16,477 nt of DNA from JBOGGX01 sp050744245 (GCA_050744245.1 JBOGGX010000197.1:1-16477), one strand, 5' to 3'; shown: positions 6,219 through 14,077, counted from the stretch's first letter. Program-made: numbers and translations. The notes: generated from the letters alone by a model not told the origin.

Positions 6219-6945
6219 GCGGTCGCCGGTCGGGTCCGTCCCGCGCGTCGGACCACTCGGCATCGACCACCAGCGCCAGGTGGTCGCTGATCGGCAGGCG
6301 AACGGCCGCCACCGAGGTGACGAGCAGGCCGTTGAGCGCGATGTGGTCGATGCGCAGCACCGGCTTGACCGCGGGAAACGTCGGCTCGCCCCCGTCGACG
6401 AAGCGGATGCGACCCGCGGCCGGGTGGCCGGCGACCTCCCCGTTGGTGCGGTTGAGATCGCCCAACAGCACATGGGGCCGTGGCCGTTCGGTCAGCGCCG
6501 TCGCCACCTGGGTCAGCTGGGCCCGGCTGGCCCACCGTTGGGTGGAGAGATGGGTGGCCGCCACCGAGACGGCCTTCCTGTCGTCGCGTGCGAGCCTGGC
6601 CGTGGCCACGATCGCGTTGCGGGGCTCCCGCCGCACCCAGAACCGGTGGCCGCCCGGCAGACGGACCACCTCGACGTCGTCGACCGAGCCCCGGACGAGC
6701 AGGGCGTTGCCGTACTGGCCGCCACGAAACAGCATGGTCTGGGCGAACACCACCTGCATCCCCGACGCCTCGCCGGCCAGGGCGGCCAGGTCGGCCCGGC
6801 CCGAACGGGCGACGCCACGGTCGACCTCCTGCAGGGCGAGCACGTCGGCAGCCAGCGAGGCGCACGCGGCGGCGACTCGCTCGGCATCCCCTCGGTACCC
6901 GCGGGTGGGCGCGCCGTGCCTGATGTTGAACGTCGCCAGCCGCAC
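6208..6945 (-). CDS. Endonuclease/exonuclease/phosphatase family metal-dependent hydrolase
   Basis: A 245-residue protein of the DNase I/exonuclease III/phosphatase fold. Motifs in order: TFNIRHG (5-11, N7), LQEVDRG with metal ligand E40, THLS with H132, GDLN with D163 and N165, RIDHI with D200/H201 and the catalytic SDH (220-222). All expected catalytic residues are present. Substrate is unknown; the family covers nucleases, sphingomyelinases and sugar-phosphate or lipid phosphatases, and no DNA-binding extension is visible. No signal peptide is seen. I chose the GTG at 6945 because CAGAAT sits six nt upstream, as for a leaderless transcript; a GTG at 6966 is the alternative and adds seven residues. 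The 3' end overlaps that of ino1 by 11 bp. Confidence 0.87.
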   Translation of the reverse strand: MRLATFNIRHGAPTRGYRGDAERVAAACASLAADVLALQEVDRGVARSGRADLAALAGEASGMQVVFAQTMLFRGGQYGNALLVRGSVDDVEVVRLPGGHRFWVRREPRNAIVATARLARDDRKAVSVAATHLSTQRWASRAQLTQVATALTERPRPHVLLGDLNRTNGEVAGHPAAGRIRFVDGGEPTFPAVKPVLRIDHIALNGLLVTSVAAVRLPISDHLALVVDAEWSDARDGPDRRPLSR

Positions 6946-6951
6946 GGCGTC

Positions 6952-6957
6952 ATTCTG
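6952..6957 (-). promoter_or_regulatory. Possible leaderless -10 for the phosphohydrolase gene
   Basis: CAGAAT on the minus strand keeps the key A at position 2 and T at position 6 and ends six nt before the GTG at 6945. It supports that start over the GTG at 6966, which would place this element inside the coding region. Confidence 0.33.
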
Positions 6958-7014
6958 GGCGCGCACCGGACCCGCGGCGGACCACCGATCCGCCGCCGAG
7001 GGTGCCGAACGGGC

Positions 7015-7020
7015 GAGACT
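7015..7020 (+). promoter_or_regulatory. Possible leaderless -10 for the methyltransferase gene
   Basis: GAGACT keeps A at position 2 and T at position 6 and ends six nt before the GTG at 7027. It is a weak match on its own, given weight only by the same arrangement at several other genes in the window. Confidence 0.28.
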
Positions 7021-7026
7021 GGCGGG

Positions 7027-7776
7027 GTGAACGCCCCGGCACCCTCATCTCGAAAGCGGTCGTCCGAGTCGCCCGGCGCGTCCGGCCCGAGCGCGGCGTC
7101 GTTCACGGCCGGGCCGGTGGCCGACGACGTCGACCTGCGCGCCGTGGAGTACGGACCGGAGATCGCCAACGAGGCCGAGCTCCGCCTGCTCGGCCACCTG
7201 GCGGGCAAGCGCGTCGTGGTGCTCGGCTCGGGGGGCGGGGCGGCCGCGGTGACGCTGGCCAAGGCCGGCACCAAGGTCATCGCCGTCGATCCCTCCGACG
7301 AACAGCTCGGGTACACGCGGCGGCTGGCCGACCGCGAGGAGGTCAAGGTCGAACAGCACCACGGCGACCTGGCCGCGTTGGCGTTCCTCAGGGCCGACAC
7401 GGTCGACGCCGTCCTGTGCGTCTACGTGCTCGGCGGCGTGCCCGACGTCGACCGGGTGTTCCGTCAGGTCCACCGCATCCTGCGGACCGAGGCGCCGTTC
7501 GTGGTCTCGTTGCCGCACCCGGCCTACCGCACGATCGATCCTTCGAGCGAACCGCCCCTGTTGACCAGGAGCTACTTCGCTCGCGGCGCGGTGGGCGACG
7601 ACGCCCCGCACACGATCAGCGATCTGGTCACCGGGCTGATCCGGGCCAACTTCCGCATCGACACACTGCTCGAACCGGCACCGTCGACGACCGCCGCCCA
7701 CGGGCCCCTCTGGACGTCGGCCATGGCCTGGCTGCCCTCGACGCTGATCATCCGGGCGCGCAAGCAAGGCACCTGA
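7027..7776 (+). CDS. Class I SAM-dependent methyltransferase
   Basis: A 249-residue cytoplasmic protein. Residues 1-30 are polar, Ser/Ala/Pro-rich and probably disordered. The Rossmann domain carries motif I VVVLGSGGGAAAVTLAKAG (63-81), motif II with the ribose-binding acid in IAVDPS (D88), and the post-II region VDAVLCVYVLGGVPDVDRVF (126-145). The C-terminal part, with HPAYR, RSYFARG and HTISDLVTGLIRANFRI, resembles the substrate lid of small-molecule UbiE/Methyltransf_11-type enzymes. The substrate cannot be told from sequence. I chose the GTG at 7027; the frame is open far upstream but that stretch is antisense to the neighbouring hydrolase. The gene is divergent from that hydrolase (81 bp) and convergent with cca. 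Confidence 0.85.
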   Translation: MNAPAPSSRKRSSESPGASGPSAASFTAGPVADDVDLRAVEYGPEIANEAELRLLGHLAGKRVVVLGSGGGAAAVTLAKAGTKVIAVDPSDEQLGYTRRLADREEVKVEQHHGDLAALAFLRADTVDAVLCVYVLGGVPDVDRVFRQVHRILRTEAPFVVSLPHPAYRTIDPSSEPPLLTRSYFARGAVGDDAPHTISDLVTGLIRANFRIDTLLEPAPSTTAAHGPLWTSAMAWLPSTLIIRARKQGT

Positions 7777-7835
7777 CCGGCTCACGCACAGGTGTGGCGA
7801 CGCTGCGCAGCCCAGGCGGAGCAGCCAACGAGACG

Positions 7836-7866
7836 CTCGCCGGTTGCCGAAGGCCGCGCCGGCGAG
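7836..7866. terminator. Candidate bidirectional terminator between convergent genes
   Basis: CTCGCCGG (7836-7843) and CCGGCGAG (7859-7866) form a perfect 8-bp stem around a 15-nt loop, midway in the 116-bp gap between the convergent methyltransferase and cca genes. No U tract is present on either strand, so it is at most an actinobacterial-type U-less terminator. Confidence 0.4.
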
Positions 7867-7892
7867 GCCGCAGGCCGAGTGGCGCAGACAGC

Positions 7893-9293
7893 TCAGCGGG
7901 CGGCCCACCAGGCGTCGAGGCGGCGGTAGGCCTCCTCCTCACCCAACGGGCCCTCGTCGAGCCGCAGCTCCAGCAGCGCGGCGAGCGCCTCCCCGACGAC
8001 CGGACCGGGCGGGAGGCCGAGATGGGCCATGACCTGGTTCCCGTCGAGCTCGGGACGGATGCTGGCCAGCTCCTCCTCCTCACGGAGCCGGGCGATGCGG
8101 GCCTCGAGTGCGTCCATCCGCAGGCTCAGCGCCCGGGCCCGCCGCTCGTTGCGGGTGGTGCAGTCGCACCTGGTCAGCTCGTTCAGCTCGACGAGGAGAT
8201 CGCCGGCGTCGCGCACGTACCGCCGCACGGCCGAGTCGGTCCAGCCCCCGTCACCCTCGCCGTAGCCGTGGAACCTCAGGTGGAGGAACACGAGCCGGCT
8301 GACCGCGTCGACCGTGTCCTTCGGGTAGCGCAGCGCGGTCATCCGCTCCCTGGCCATCCGGGCCCCCTCGACCTCGTGGTGGTGGAACGTGACGCCGCGC
8401 GGCCCGATGGCGCGGGTCTTGGGCTTGCCGATGTCGTGCAGCAGCGCCGCCAGCCGGGTGACGACGTTGGGTTCCCCGTCCGCGGTCCGGGGGGCCACGT
8501 TGGCCACCACCGCGATCGTGTGGGCGAGGACGTCCTTGTGCCGGTGAGTGGGGTCCTGCTCGAGCCGGAGGGCCGCGACCTCGGGCAGGAACTCGCCGAA
8601 CAGGCCGGTGTCGTGGAGGAACCACAGCCCGGCGCTCGGGTCGTCCACCCCCAGCAGCTTGTCGAGCTCGTCCCCGATCCGTTCGGGCGACACGATGGAG
8701 AGCCGGTGCCCCAACCGGCGCACGGCGTCGACCACCTCGGCGTCGGCGACCAACCCGTACCCGGCGATGAACCGGGCCGCCCGCATCATGCGGAGCGGGT
8801 CGTCGCTGAACGACTCGTCGGGGGCGAGCGGCGTGCGCAGGCGGCCGGCGTGCAGGTCGGCCGCACCCCCGAACGGGTCGATCAACTCCGGGTCGGGCAG
8901 GGCCAGGGCCATGGCGTTGACCGTGAAGTCGCGGCGGGACAGATCCGACTCGATCTGATCGGAAAACCTCACGTCGGGCTGGCGGGAGTCGGGTCGGTAC
9001 GCCTCGGCCCGATGGGTGGTGATCTCGAAGGCCCGGGTGCCCCGCTTGGCTCCGATCGTCCCGAACCGCTCGCCTTGGGTCCAAATCGTGTCGGCCCAGT
9101 CGTCGAGGATCGATTTGGTCTCCTCCGGTCGGGCGTCGGTGGTGAGGTCGATGTCCGGTCGGTCGAGGTCCCGTCCGAGCAGCAGGTCGCGCACGATCCC
9201 GCCGACCAGGTAGAGGCGGTGCCCGGCCCGCTCGAACCGCTCGGCCAGGGGGCGGGCCTCGTACAGGATGGGGCGGAGCCGATCGGGGATCAT
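7893..9293 (-). CDS. cca: CCA tRNA nucleotidyltransferase (class II, with HD domain)
   Basis: A 466-residue enzyme adding or repairing the 3' CCA end of tRNAs from CTP and ATP without a template. The nucleotidyltransferase head shows LVGGIVRDLLLG (29-40) and the catalytic DID (D47, D49), then the base-discriminating RRDFTVNAMA (120-129) and a DDPLRMMRAARF neck (164-175). An HD phosphohydrolase domain follows with LLHDIGKP (284-291; H286, D287), as usual in actinobacterial members (M. tuberculosis pcnA, Rv3907c). A charged coiled-coil-like segment lies near 390-420. The ATG at 9293 was chosen because an ATG 14 nt further up is out of frame and stops at once. It lies 24 nt after the deacetylase stop and is probably co-transcribed with it. 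Confidence 0.95.
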   Translation of the reverse strand: MIPDRLRPILYEARPLAERFERAGHRLYLVGGIVRDLLLGRDLDRPDIDLTTDARPEETKSILDDWADTIWTQGERFGTIGAKRGTRAFEITTHRAEAYRPDSRQPDVRFSDQIESDLSRRDFTVNAMALALPDPELIDPFGGAADLHAGRLRTPLAPDESFSDDPLRMMRAARFIAGYGLVADAEVVDAVRRLGHRLSIVSPERIGDELDKLLGVDDPSAGLWFLHDTGLFGEFLPEVAALRLEQDPTHRHKDVLAHTIAVVANVAPRTADGEPNVVTRLAALLHDIGKPKTRAIGPRGVTFHHHEVEGARMARERMTALRYPKDTVDAVSRLVFLHLRFHGYGEGDGGWTDSAVRRYVRDAGDLLVELNELTRCDCTTRNERRARALSLRMDALEARIARLREEEELASIRPELDGNQVMAHLGLPPGPVVGEALAALLELRLDEGPLGEEEAYRRLDAWWAAR

Positions 9294-9317
9294 CGGGTCG
9301 AGGTCATGGGTGTCCGG

Positions 9318-10334
9318 CTAGCCGAGCGCGTCGAGCCGGTCCTGAACCAGCTTCCGCGCGCCGACCACGGTGCGGCCCGGTCCGCCCGCGGTGACCGGCT
9401 CGGGCACCAGCCGCGACCCGGCCAGGGCGGCCAGGCAGCTCGACGTCGACGCGGCGAGGGCGTCGAGGTCGTAGCCGCCCTCGAGGAACGCCACCCGGCG
9501 GGGCGGGGGCACGAGCTCCAGCAGCCGGAGGGTCAGATCGGCGTAGTCGCCGGCCGACAGCCCGAGCCCGGTCAGGGGATCGGCCCGGTGCGCATCGAAG
9601 CCGGCAGAGATCAGGAGCCAGGTCGGCTTCCACCTCTCGCTCAGCGGGGCCACGACCTCGTCGACCGCGGCCAGGAAGGCGTCCCCGGTGGTGCCCGCAG
9701 GGAACGGAAAGTTGACCGTGGACCCGGTCGCCGGCCCGGTGCCGACGTCGTCGAGCCGCCCCGTCCCCGGAAACAGCGGGAACTGGTGCATGGAGACGTA
9801 CATGACCCTCGGGTCGGCGATGAACGTGTCCTGGGTCCCGTTGCCGTGGTGCGCGTCGTAGTCGACGATGAGCACCCGCTCGCCCCGCCCGGCCAGGGCC
9901 GCGGCGGTGACGGCCACGTTGTTGAACAGGCAGAAGCCCATGGCCTGGGTCGGTTCGGCGTGGTGCCCGGGCGGGCGGATGGCGCAGAACGCGGCCGATG
10001 CCTCGCCCGCGTCAAGCCGGTCGACCGCGGTGAGCCCGGCCCCGGCGGCCAGCCGCGCCGCTTGGTACGACTCCGGCCGGGCGATCGTGTCGTCGTCGAG
10101 CCAGCCGCCGCCGCTGGCGCAGAACCGGGCCACCGCCTCGACGTACGCGCGACTGTGCACGCGCTCCAGGTCGTCGTCGCCCGCCGGTCGGGGCTCGGTC
10201 CACACCAGCTCGTCGCCCAGTCCCGCCTGCTCTGCACCCTCCAGCACGGCCGTCAGCCGCTGGGGACGCTCGGGATGACCCGATCCGGTGTCGTGGTCGA
10301 AGTACCGGGGATGGGTGACGAACAGGACGGCCAC
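9318..10334 (-). CDS. Class II histone deacetylase-like / acetoin-utilisation-type deacetylase
   Basis: A 338-residue zinc-dependent amidohydrolase of the arginase/deacetylase fold. Landmarks: HPRYFDH (8-14), GHPERPQRL (19-27), the catalytic His pair in PPGHHAE (H124, H125), DYDAHHGNGTQD with zinc ligands D160 and H162, SAGFDAH with the third ligand D247, and the transition-state Tyr in EGGYD (Y288). The catalytic set is complete. Bacterial members act on acetylated polyamines, small amides or acetyl-lysine; the substrate here is not decided. I chose the GTG at 10334 because homology begins at VLFVTHPRYF and TAGCGT lies eight nt upstream; GTGs at 10364 and an upstream extension to 10391 would run into the GNAT promoter. 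It is divergent from the GNAT gene and leads into cca. Confidence 0.92.
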   Translation of the reverse strand: MAVLFVTHPRYFDHDTGSGHPERPQRLTAVLEGAEQAGLGDELVWTEPRPAGDDDLERVHSRAYVEAVARFCASGGGWLDDDTIARPESYQAARLAAGAGLTAVDRLDAGEASAAFCAIRPPGHHAEPTQAMGFCLFNNVAVTAAALAGRGERVLIVDYDAHHGNGTQDTFIADPRVMYVSMHQFPLFPGTGRLDDVGTGPATGSTVNFPFPAGTTGDAFLAAVDEVVAPLSERWKPTWLLISAGFDAHRADPLTGLGLSAGDYADLTLRLLELVPPPRRVAFLEGGYDLDALAASTSSCLAALAGSRLVPEPVTAGGPGRTVVGARKLVQDRLDALG

Positions 10335-10342
10335 CGCGTGGG

Positions 10343-10348
10343 ACGCTA
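10343..10348 (-). promoter_or_regulatory. Possible -10 for the deacetylase-cca operon
   Basis: TAGCGT on the minus strand fits TANNNT and ends eight nt before the GTG at 10334. It lies back to back with the -10 of the divergent GNAT gene, 22 nt away. Confidence 0.35.
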
Positions 10349-10370
10349 CTCCCGCAGATGCCACGACCCG

Positions 10371-10376
10371 TATCCT
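10371..10376 (+). promoter_or_regulatory. Leaderless-type -10 for the GNAT-DUF6049 operon
   Basis: TATCCT is a close match to TATAAT at the key positions and ends seven nt before the GTG at 10384, so the start codon is probably the first base of the transcript. No -35 is evident. Confidence 0.5.
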
Positions 10377-10383
10377 CGACCCG

Positions 10384-11091
10384 GTGAGCACGAGCCTGAC
10401 GCGGTGGGGTGCGCAAGGCCTCCGCTACGGGCCTTGGCGGGGCCAGGCCGGCATCGCCTACCTCGCCCCGAGGCTGGGTGCGCCGGCGGCGACCGTCGAG
10501 ACGGTCACCGAGGCCTGTGCCCGGCTGGCCGGCAACGGCTTCGGTCGGGTCATCACCGCCGCGCTCGATCCGTCGGAGGCTGAGGGTTTCCTCGCCGCCG
10601 GCTTCGAGGTCAGGGAGCATCTCCACGTCCTGATCCGGGGGACGGACGACCCGCCCGTCGCCGCCGAGGTCGCCACTCGGCGGGCGCGGCGGGTCGACCG
10701 GGCGACCGTGTTGGCGGTCGACGCGGCCGCCTTCCCCACGTTCTGGCGGCTCGACGAGGCCGGGCTCGACGAGGCGTTGGCGGCGACGCCGACGGCCCGC
10801 TTCAGGGTCGGAATCGGCGACGGCGCCGAGGTCGTGGCCTATGCCATCTGGGGCCGGGCCGGCCGACGCGGCTACCTCCAGCGTCTGGCCGTCGATCCCG
10901 CTCGGCAGCGGGCAGGCTACGGCACCACCCTGGTGGTCGACGGTCTGCGCTGGCTGCACCGGCGCGGTGGTGACTCGGCGGTGGTCAACACCCAGATGGC
11001 GAACCAGCCGGCGCTGGCCCTGTACGAGCATCTCGGCTTCCGACGCCGGCCGGAGGGTCTGGTCGTCCTCCAGGCCGACCTCGTGCCGTGA
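10384..11091 (+). CDS. GNAT family N-acetyltransferase
   Basis: A 235-residue protein. The C-terminal half is a typical GNAT domain: the acetyl-CoA loop RLAVDPARQRAGYG (167-180, with Q-R-A-G-Y-G) is followed by the TTLVVDGLRWL helix and the late motif NQPALALYEHLGFRR (207-221). The N-terminal half (about 30-90) has a GFGRVITAALDPSEAEG to AAGFEVREHLHVLIRG pattern like the tail of a GNAT domain but no CoA loop, so it may be a degenerate second domain. The acetyl acceptor is unknown. I chose the GTG at 10384 because of the -10 seven nt before it; the frame is open further up across the divergent promoter. Its stop overlaps the DUF6049 start in a GTGA, so the two are probably made together. It occupies the place of mutT4 in M. 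tuberculosis. Confidence 0.87.
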   Translation: MSTSLTRWGAQGLRYGPWRGQAGIAYLAPRLGAPAATVETVTEACARLAGNGFGRVITAALDPSEAEGFLAAGFEVREHLHVLIRGTDDPPVAAEVATRRARRVDRATVLAVDAAAFPTFWRLDEAGLDEALAATPTARFRVGIGDGAEVVAYAIWGRAGRRGYLQRLAVDPARQRAGYGTTLVVDGLRWLHRRGGDSAVVNTQMANQPALALYEHLGFRRRPEGLVVLQADLVP

Positions 11092-13094
11092 GCCTCCGGC
11101 GGGTGGCCGCGGCGGCGGCCGCGGTCGCGGTACTCGGCTTGTTCGGCCCCACCGGCGGAGCCGCGCCATCGGGGGCCGGCCCCGCGCAGTCGTCGGGGCT
11201 CCTGGACCTGGTCGCCCAGACTCCGGCGCTGGCCCCGAACCAGCCGTTCCGGCTCCAGCTGCGGGTCACCGGCGCGCCACCGGAGTCCGAGCTCGAGATC
11301 ATCGTGCACGACCGGGCGGTCACCCGGGAGCAGTTCCTCGCCACCATCGACGGCGAGCGGTTGCGGACCAGGCTCGACACGGTGACCCTGCGGCTCGACG
11401 AGACCCCACCGGACGCGTCGGGGACGATCACCGTCGACCTGGGGACCCGGACCGGCGCCGGCGACCCGGCCGCCGTCCGCCTCTCGAACCCGGGCGTGTA
11501 CCCGGTCGCAGTCGAGCTCCAGGACGGCGAGGGCGCGGCCCTGGCCGAACTGGTGACCCACATCGTGCGGCTACCGGTCGCCGACCCGGAGGCGACCCCA
11601 CTGCGGGTGGCCATGACCGTTCCCGTCCACGCACCGCCATCGCTCCAGCCCAACGGTTCGATCGCCGTCGACGGGTTGGCCCGGGCGGGCATCGTCACCG
11701 TGGCCGCCGCCCTGCAGCGCTCCCCCGCGATGCCGCTCACCGTCGTTCCGACGCCGGAGACCATCGCCTCGCTCGGCGCCGACCAGGCCTCGCCGGACGC
11801 CGGCCTCGTCGAGGCGGTGCGCCGTGGCGCCCAGGGCCGCCAGGTGGTGGCCGGTCCCTACGTCCACATCGAACCGGCGGCGTGGGTGCAGGCCGGCGCC
11901 CTGACCACCCTGGTCCGCGAGCTCGACCACGGCGTGGCCGCCCTGATCAACCGGTTCGCCAACGTCGACGAGGCGACGTCGCTCGCGGATCCGTCGCTCG
12001 ACACCGCCACCGCGGCCTGGCTGCGCGACCGGGGGGTCACCCGGTTCGTGGTGCCGGAAGCGGCCATGGAACGGCTCGATACCGACACCTTCCCCGCCAC
12101 GCTGGCCCAACGGTTCCTCATCGAGGGCGTGGACGGAATCGAGGCCGCGATGGCCGACGCCGGGCTCGCCGGGCACGTCGGCGAGTCCGGTGACCCGGTG
12201 CTCGACGGTCAGCACCTGCTCGCCGATCTGGCCGTCCTGTACCTCGACGAGCCGCCGGCCGAGCGTGGGGTTGTCCTGGCCCTGCCCGATGCGGCACCCC
12301 TCGACCCGGCCTTGCTGGCGACGGTGATCGACGGCATCGCCGCCATCCCGTTCCTGCGACCGGTCGACCTCGGCACCCTCTTCGACGAGGTTCCGCTGGC
12401 CGGCGCCGACGGCGAGTCCGACGGCTCGGGCGACCCGCTGCGCCGCCGGCTCGCCCCCGGCCCGCCCGCCGATCTCGGTCCGCTCCCGGCGGCCCTGGCC
12501 GAGGCCGAAGCCGACCTCAACACCTTCTATGCCACGGTCGGGTCGCCGAGCGTGCTGGGCGAGGCGCTCAACCGGCGCCTCCTGGTCGCGGCCTCGCGGG
12601 AGCTCACGGCGACGCAGCAGTCGAGCTACCTGCGGGCCGCCGCCGCAGACATCGACCGGGAGCTGGCGAAGATCGACCTGCCCGACCGGCAGACGTTCAC
12701 GCTGACCGCCCGCCAGGGACTCGTGCCCATCTCGGTCCGGAACACCGCCGGGTACCCGATGAACGTCCTGCTCCACCTCTCGGGTGAGCGGCTCACCTTC
12801 CCGGAGAACCCGGACGGCCAGGTGCCGCTCGAGCTCACCCAGGAGATCACGCGCGTCGAGATCACGGTGCGCACCCTGACCTCGGGCGACGCGCCGCTCA
12901 CGCTCAGCGTGTCGACGCCGGACAACCGCCGCGAGCTCGACCAATCGCGGTTCACGGTGCGGTCCACGGCGGTGACCGGTGTGGGCCTGGCGCTCATCGG
13001 CGGCTCGCTCCTGTTCCTCGCCGCGTGGTGGGGCCGCAACATCCACCGCTCGCGTCGCAACCGGCGCCTGATGCCGACCGCGACGTCGGAGTAG
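11088..13094 (+). CDS. DUF6049 family secreted, membrane-anchored protein
   Basis: A 668-residue protein equivalent by position and architecture to M. tuberculosis Rv3909. The N-terminus has basic residues (SLRRV) and a hydrophobic Ala-rich core (6-20), a Sec signal. The long external part has beta-rich domains at both ends (about 37-165 and 560-625) and an intervening region with PLRVAMTVPVHAPP (180-193 approximately) and PEAAMERL-type segments resembling a TIM-barrel-like part. A C-terminal membrane helix (about 628-648) is followed by a strongly basic cytoplasmic tail, RNIHRSRRNRR. So the protein is held in the membrane by its C-terminus with most of it outside. No catalytic motif is recognised and function is unknown. 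In mycobacteria the next gene is the MurJ-pseudokinase fusion; here it is degV, then the kinase. Confidence 0.85.
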   Translation: MSLRRVAAAAAAVAVLGLFGPTGGAAPSGAGPAQSSGLLDLVAQTPALAPNQPFRLQLRVTGAPPESELEIIVHDRAVTREQFLATIDGERLRTRLDTVTLRLDETPPDASGTITVDLGTRTGAGDPAAVRLSNPGVYPVAVELQDGEGAALAELVTHIVRLPVADPEATPLRVAMTVPVHAPPSLQPNGSIAVDGLARAGIVTVAAALQRSPAMPLTVVPTPETIASLGADQASPDAGLVEAVRRGAQGRQVVAGPYVHIEPAAWVQAGALTTLVRELDHGVAALINRFANVDEATSLADPSLDTATAAWLRDRGVTRFVVPEAAMERLDTDTFPATLAQRFLIEGVDGIEAAMADAGLAGHVGESGDPVLDGQHLLADLAVLYLDEPPAERGVVLALPDAAPLDPALLATVIDGIAAIPFLRPVDLGTLFDEVPLAGADGESDGSGDPLRRRLAPGPPADLGPLPAALAEAEADLNTFYATVGSPSVLGEALNRRLLVAASRELTATQQSSYLRAAAADIDRELAKIDLPDRQTFTLTARQGLVPISVRNTAGYPMNVLLHLSGERLTFPENPDGQVPLELTQEITRVEITVRTLTSGDAPLTLSVSTPDNRRELDQSRFTVRSTAVTGVGLALIGGSLLFLAAWWGRNIHRSRRNRRLMPTATSE

Positions 13095-13134
13095 CCGGCC
13101 AGTTCGCGGCCCGGTCCCCCCGCGAACCGTCCGG

Positions 13135-13140
13135 TAACGT
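13135..13140 (+). promoter_or_regulatory. Leaderless-type -10 for degV
   Basis: TAACGT fits TANNNT and ends six nt before the ATG at 13147, with no Shine-Dalgarno between. It implies that degV has its own promoter in the 52-nt gap after DUF6049. Confidence 0.48.
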
Positions 13141-13146
13141 GCCGCC

Positions 13147-13989
13147 ATGCCGGGAGTGCGGATCGTCACCGACAGCGCCAGTGACCTCGAGCGGAGCATG
13201 TGCGACGAGCTCGGCATCGCGGTCGTGCCCCTCACCATCCGGTTCGGCGACAAGGAGTTCGTCGACGGGGAGGAGCTGTCGGTCGACGAGTTCTACCGCC
13301 GGTTGGCCGAGTCCCCTACCCTGCCCGAGACCGCCGCCCCCGCCCCAGGTGCGTTCGAGGCGACCTTCCGGCGGTTGGCCGACGACGGCGCCGAGGCCAT
13401 CGTCTGCGTGACCCTGTCGTCCGGCGTCTCGGCCACGATGGACTCGGCCCGCAACGCGGCCGAGGCCGTGGCCCCGGAGATCGACGTCCGGGTGGCCGAC
13501 TCCCGCGGCGTCAGCGTCTCGGAAGGCAACAAGGTCATCGCCGCCGCTCGGGCCGCCCGGGACGGGAGAAGCGCGGACGAGATCGTCGCCCTGGTCGCCG
13601 ACCTGGCCGGCCGGACCCGCACCTTCGGCGTGCTCGACACCCTCGACAACCTCAAGAAGGGCGGGCGCATCGGCAACGCCCAGGCCCTGCTGGGCACGCT
13701 GCTCTCGATCAAGCCGATCATCGACATCAGCTCGGGGAAGGTCGAGGAGGCGGGCCGGACCCGCACCCGCCGCAAGGCGCTCGACGCCTTGGCCGCCAAG
13801 GTGCTCGAGCACCCGACTGTCGACGACCTGGCGGTCATGCACGGCCAGGCGCCCGATCTCGACGACTTCCTCGCGCTGCTCGCGCCGCGGTACGAGCGCG
13901 ACGACGTGCGCCTCGGCGTGATCGGGCCGGTGGTCGGGACCCATGCCGGACCCCGGGTCATGGGGGTCAGCTTCCACCTGCCGAATTAG
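13147..13989 (+). CDS. degV: DegV family fatty-acid-binding protein
   Basis: A 280-residue cytoplasmic protein. Family members hold a fatty acid (or acyl-phosphate) and, in Firmicutes, act as FakB subunits with the FakA kinase; no fakA is in view. Landmarks: IVTDSASDL (6-14), LSSGVSATMDSARNAA (90-105), DTLDNLKKGGRIGNAQALLG, and LSIKPIIDISSGKVEEAGRT. These cover both lobes, so the protein is complete. The first-lobe motif usually written TSQPS reads TAAPAP here (62-67), so one Ser contact is missing. The ATG start is supported by the -10 six nt upstream. It stands where the MurJ gene lies in the corresponding mycobacterial locus, between DUF6049 and the kinase/sensor, but is unrelated to MurJ. 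Confidence 0.92.
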   Translation: MPGVRIVTDSASDLERSMCDELGIAVVPLTIRFGDKEFVDGEELSVDEFYRRLAESPTLPETAAPAPGAFEATFRRLADDGAEAIVCVTLSSGVSATMDSARNAAEAVAPEIDVRVADSRGVSVSEGNKVIAAARAARDGRSADEIVALVADLAGRTRTFGVLDTLDNLKKGGRIGNAQALLGTLLSIKPIIDISSGKVEEAGRTRTRRKALDALAAKVLEHPTVDDLAVMHGQAPDLDDFLALLAPRYERDDVRLGVIGPVVGTHAGPRVMGVSFHLPN

Positions 13990-14005
13990 CTCGGCCGGCC
14001 CGAAT

Positions 14006-14023
14006 GTGACAGCGGTGTGTCAC
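14006..14023. promoter_or_regulatory. Inverted repeat upstream of the kinase operon
   Basis: GTGACA-N6-TGTCAC is a perfect 6-bp inverted repeat, 16 nt after the degV stop and about 50 nt above the -10 of the kinase gene. It has no U tract, so an operator for a dimeric regulator is more likely than a terminator. The regulator is not known. Confidence 0.35.
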
Positions 14024-14071
14024 TCTCGCGCGCGCCGGTCCTGATGGCGCCGTGCCGAGTCGGTCGCGGGC

Positions 14072-14077
14072 TACGGT
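14072..14077 (+). promoter_or_regulatory. -10 element of the kinase-sigma-anti-sigma operon
   Basis: TACGGT fits TANNNT and ends nine nt before the GTG at 14087, the same spacing as at padR. It suggests a near-leaderless transcript starting the three-gene operon; no -35 is clear. Confidence 0.38.

Noticed and set aside
7002..10583. A very long plus-strand open frame (about 1190 codons) across the methyltransferase, cca and deacetylase genes
   Set aside because: Its translation is low-complexity Arg/Gly/Pro/Val with no recognisable motif, and it lies out of frame with, or antisense to, genes with complete catalytic motifs. GC-rich third positions remove stop codons in such shadow frames.
14005..14024. 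CRP-type site (TGTGA..TCAC)
   Set aside because: The half-sites are 10 nt apart, not the 6-8 nt seen for CRP proteins; kept only as an unassigned inverted repeat.
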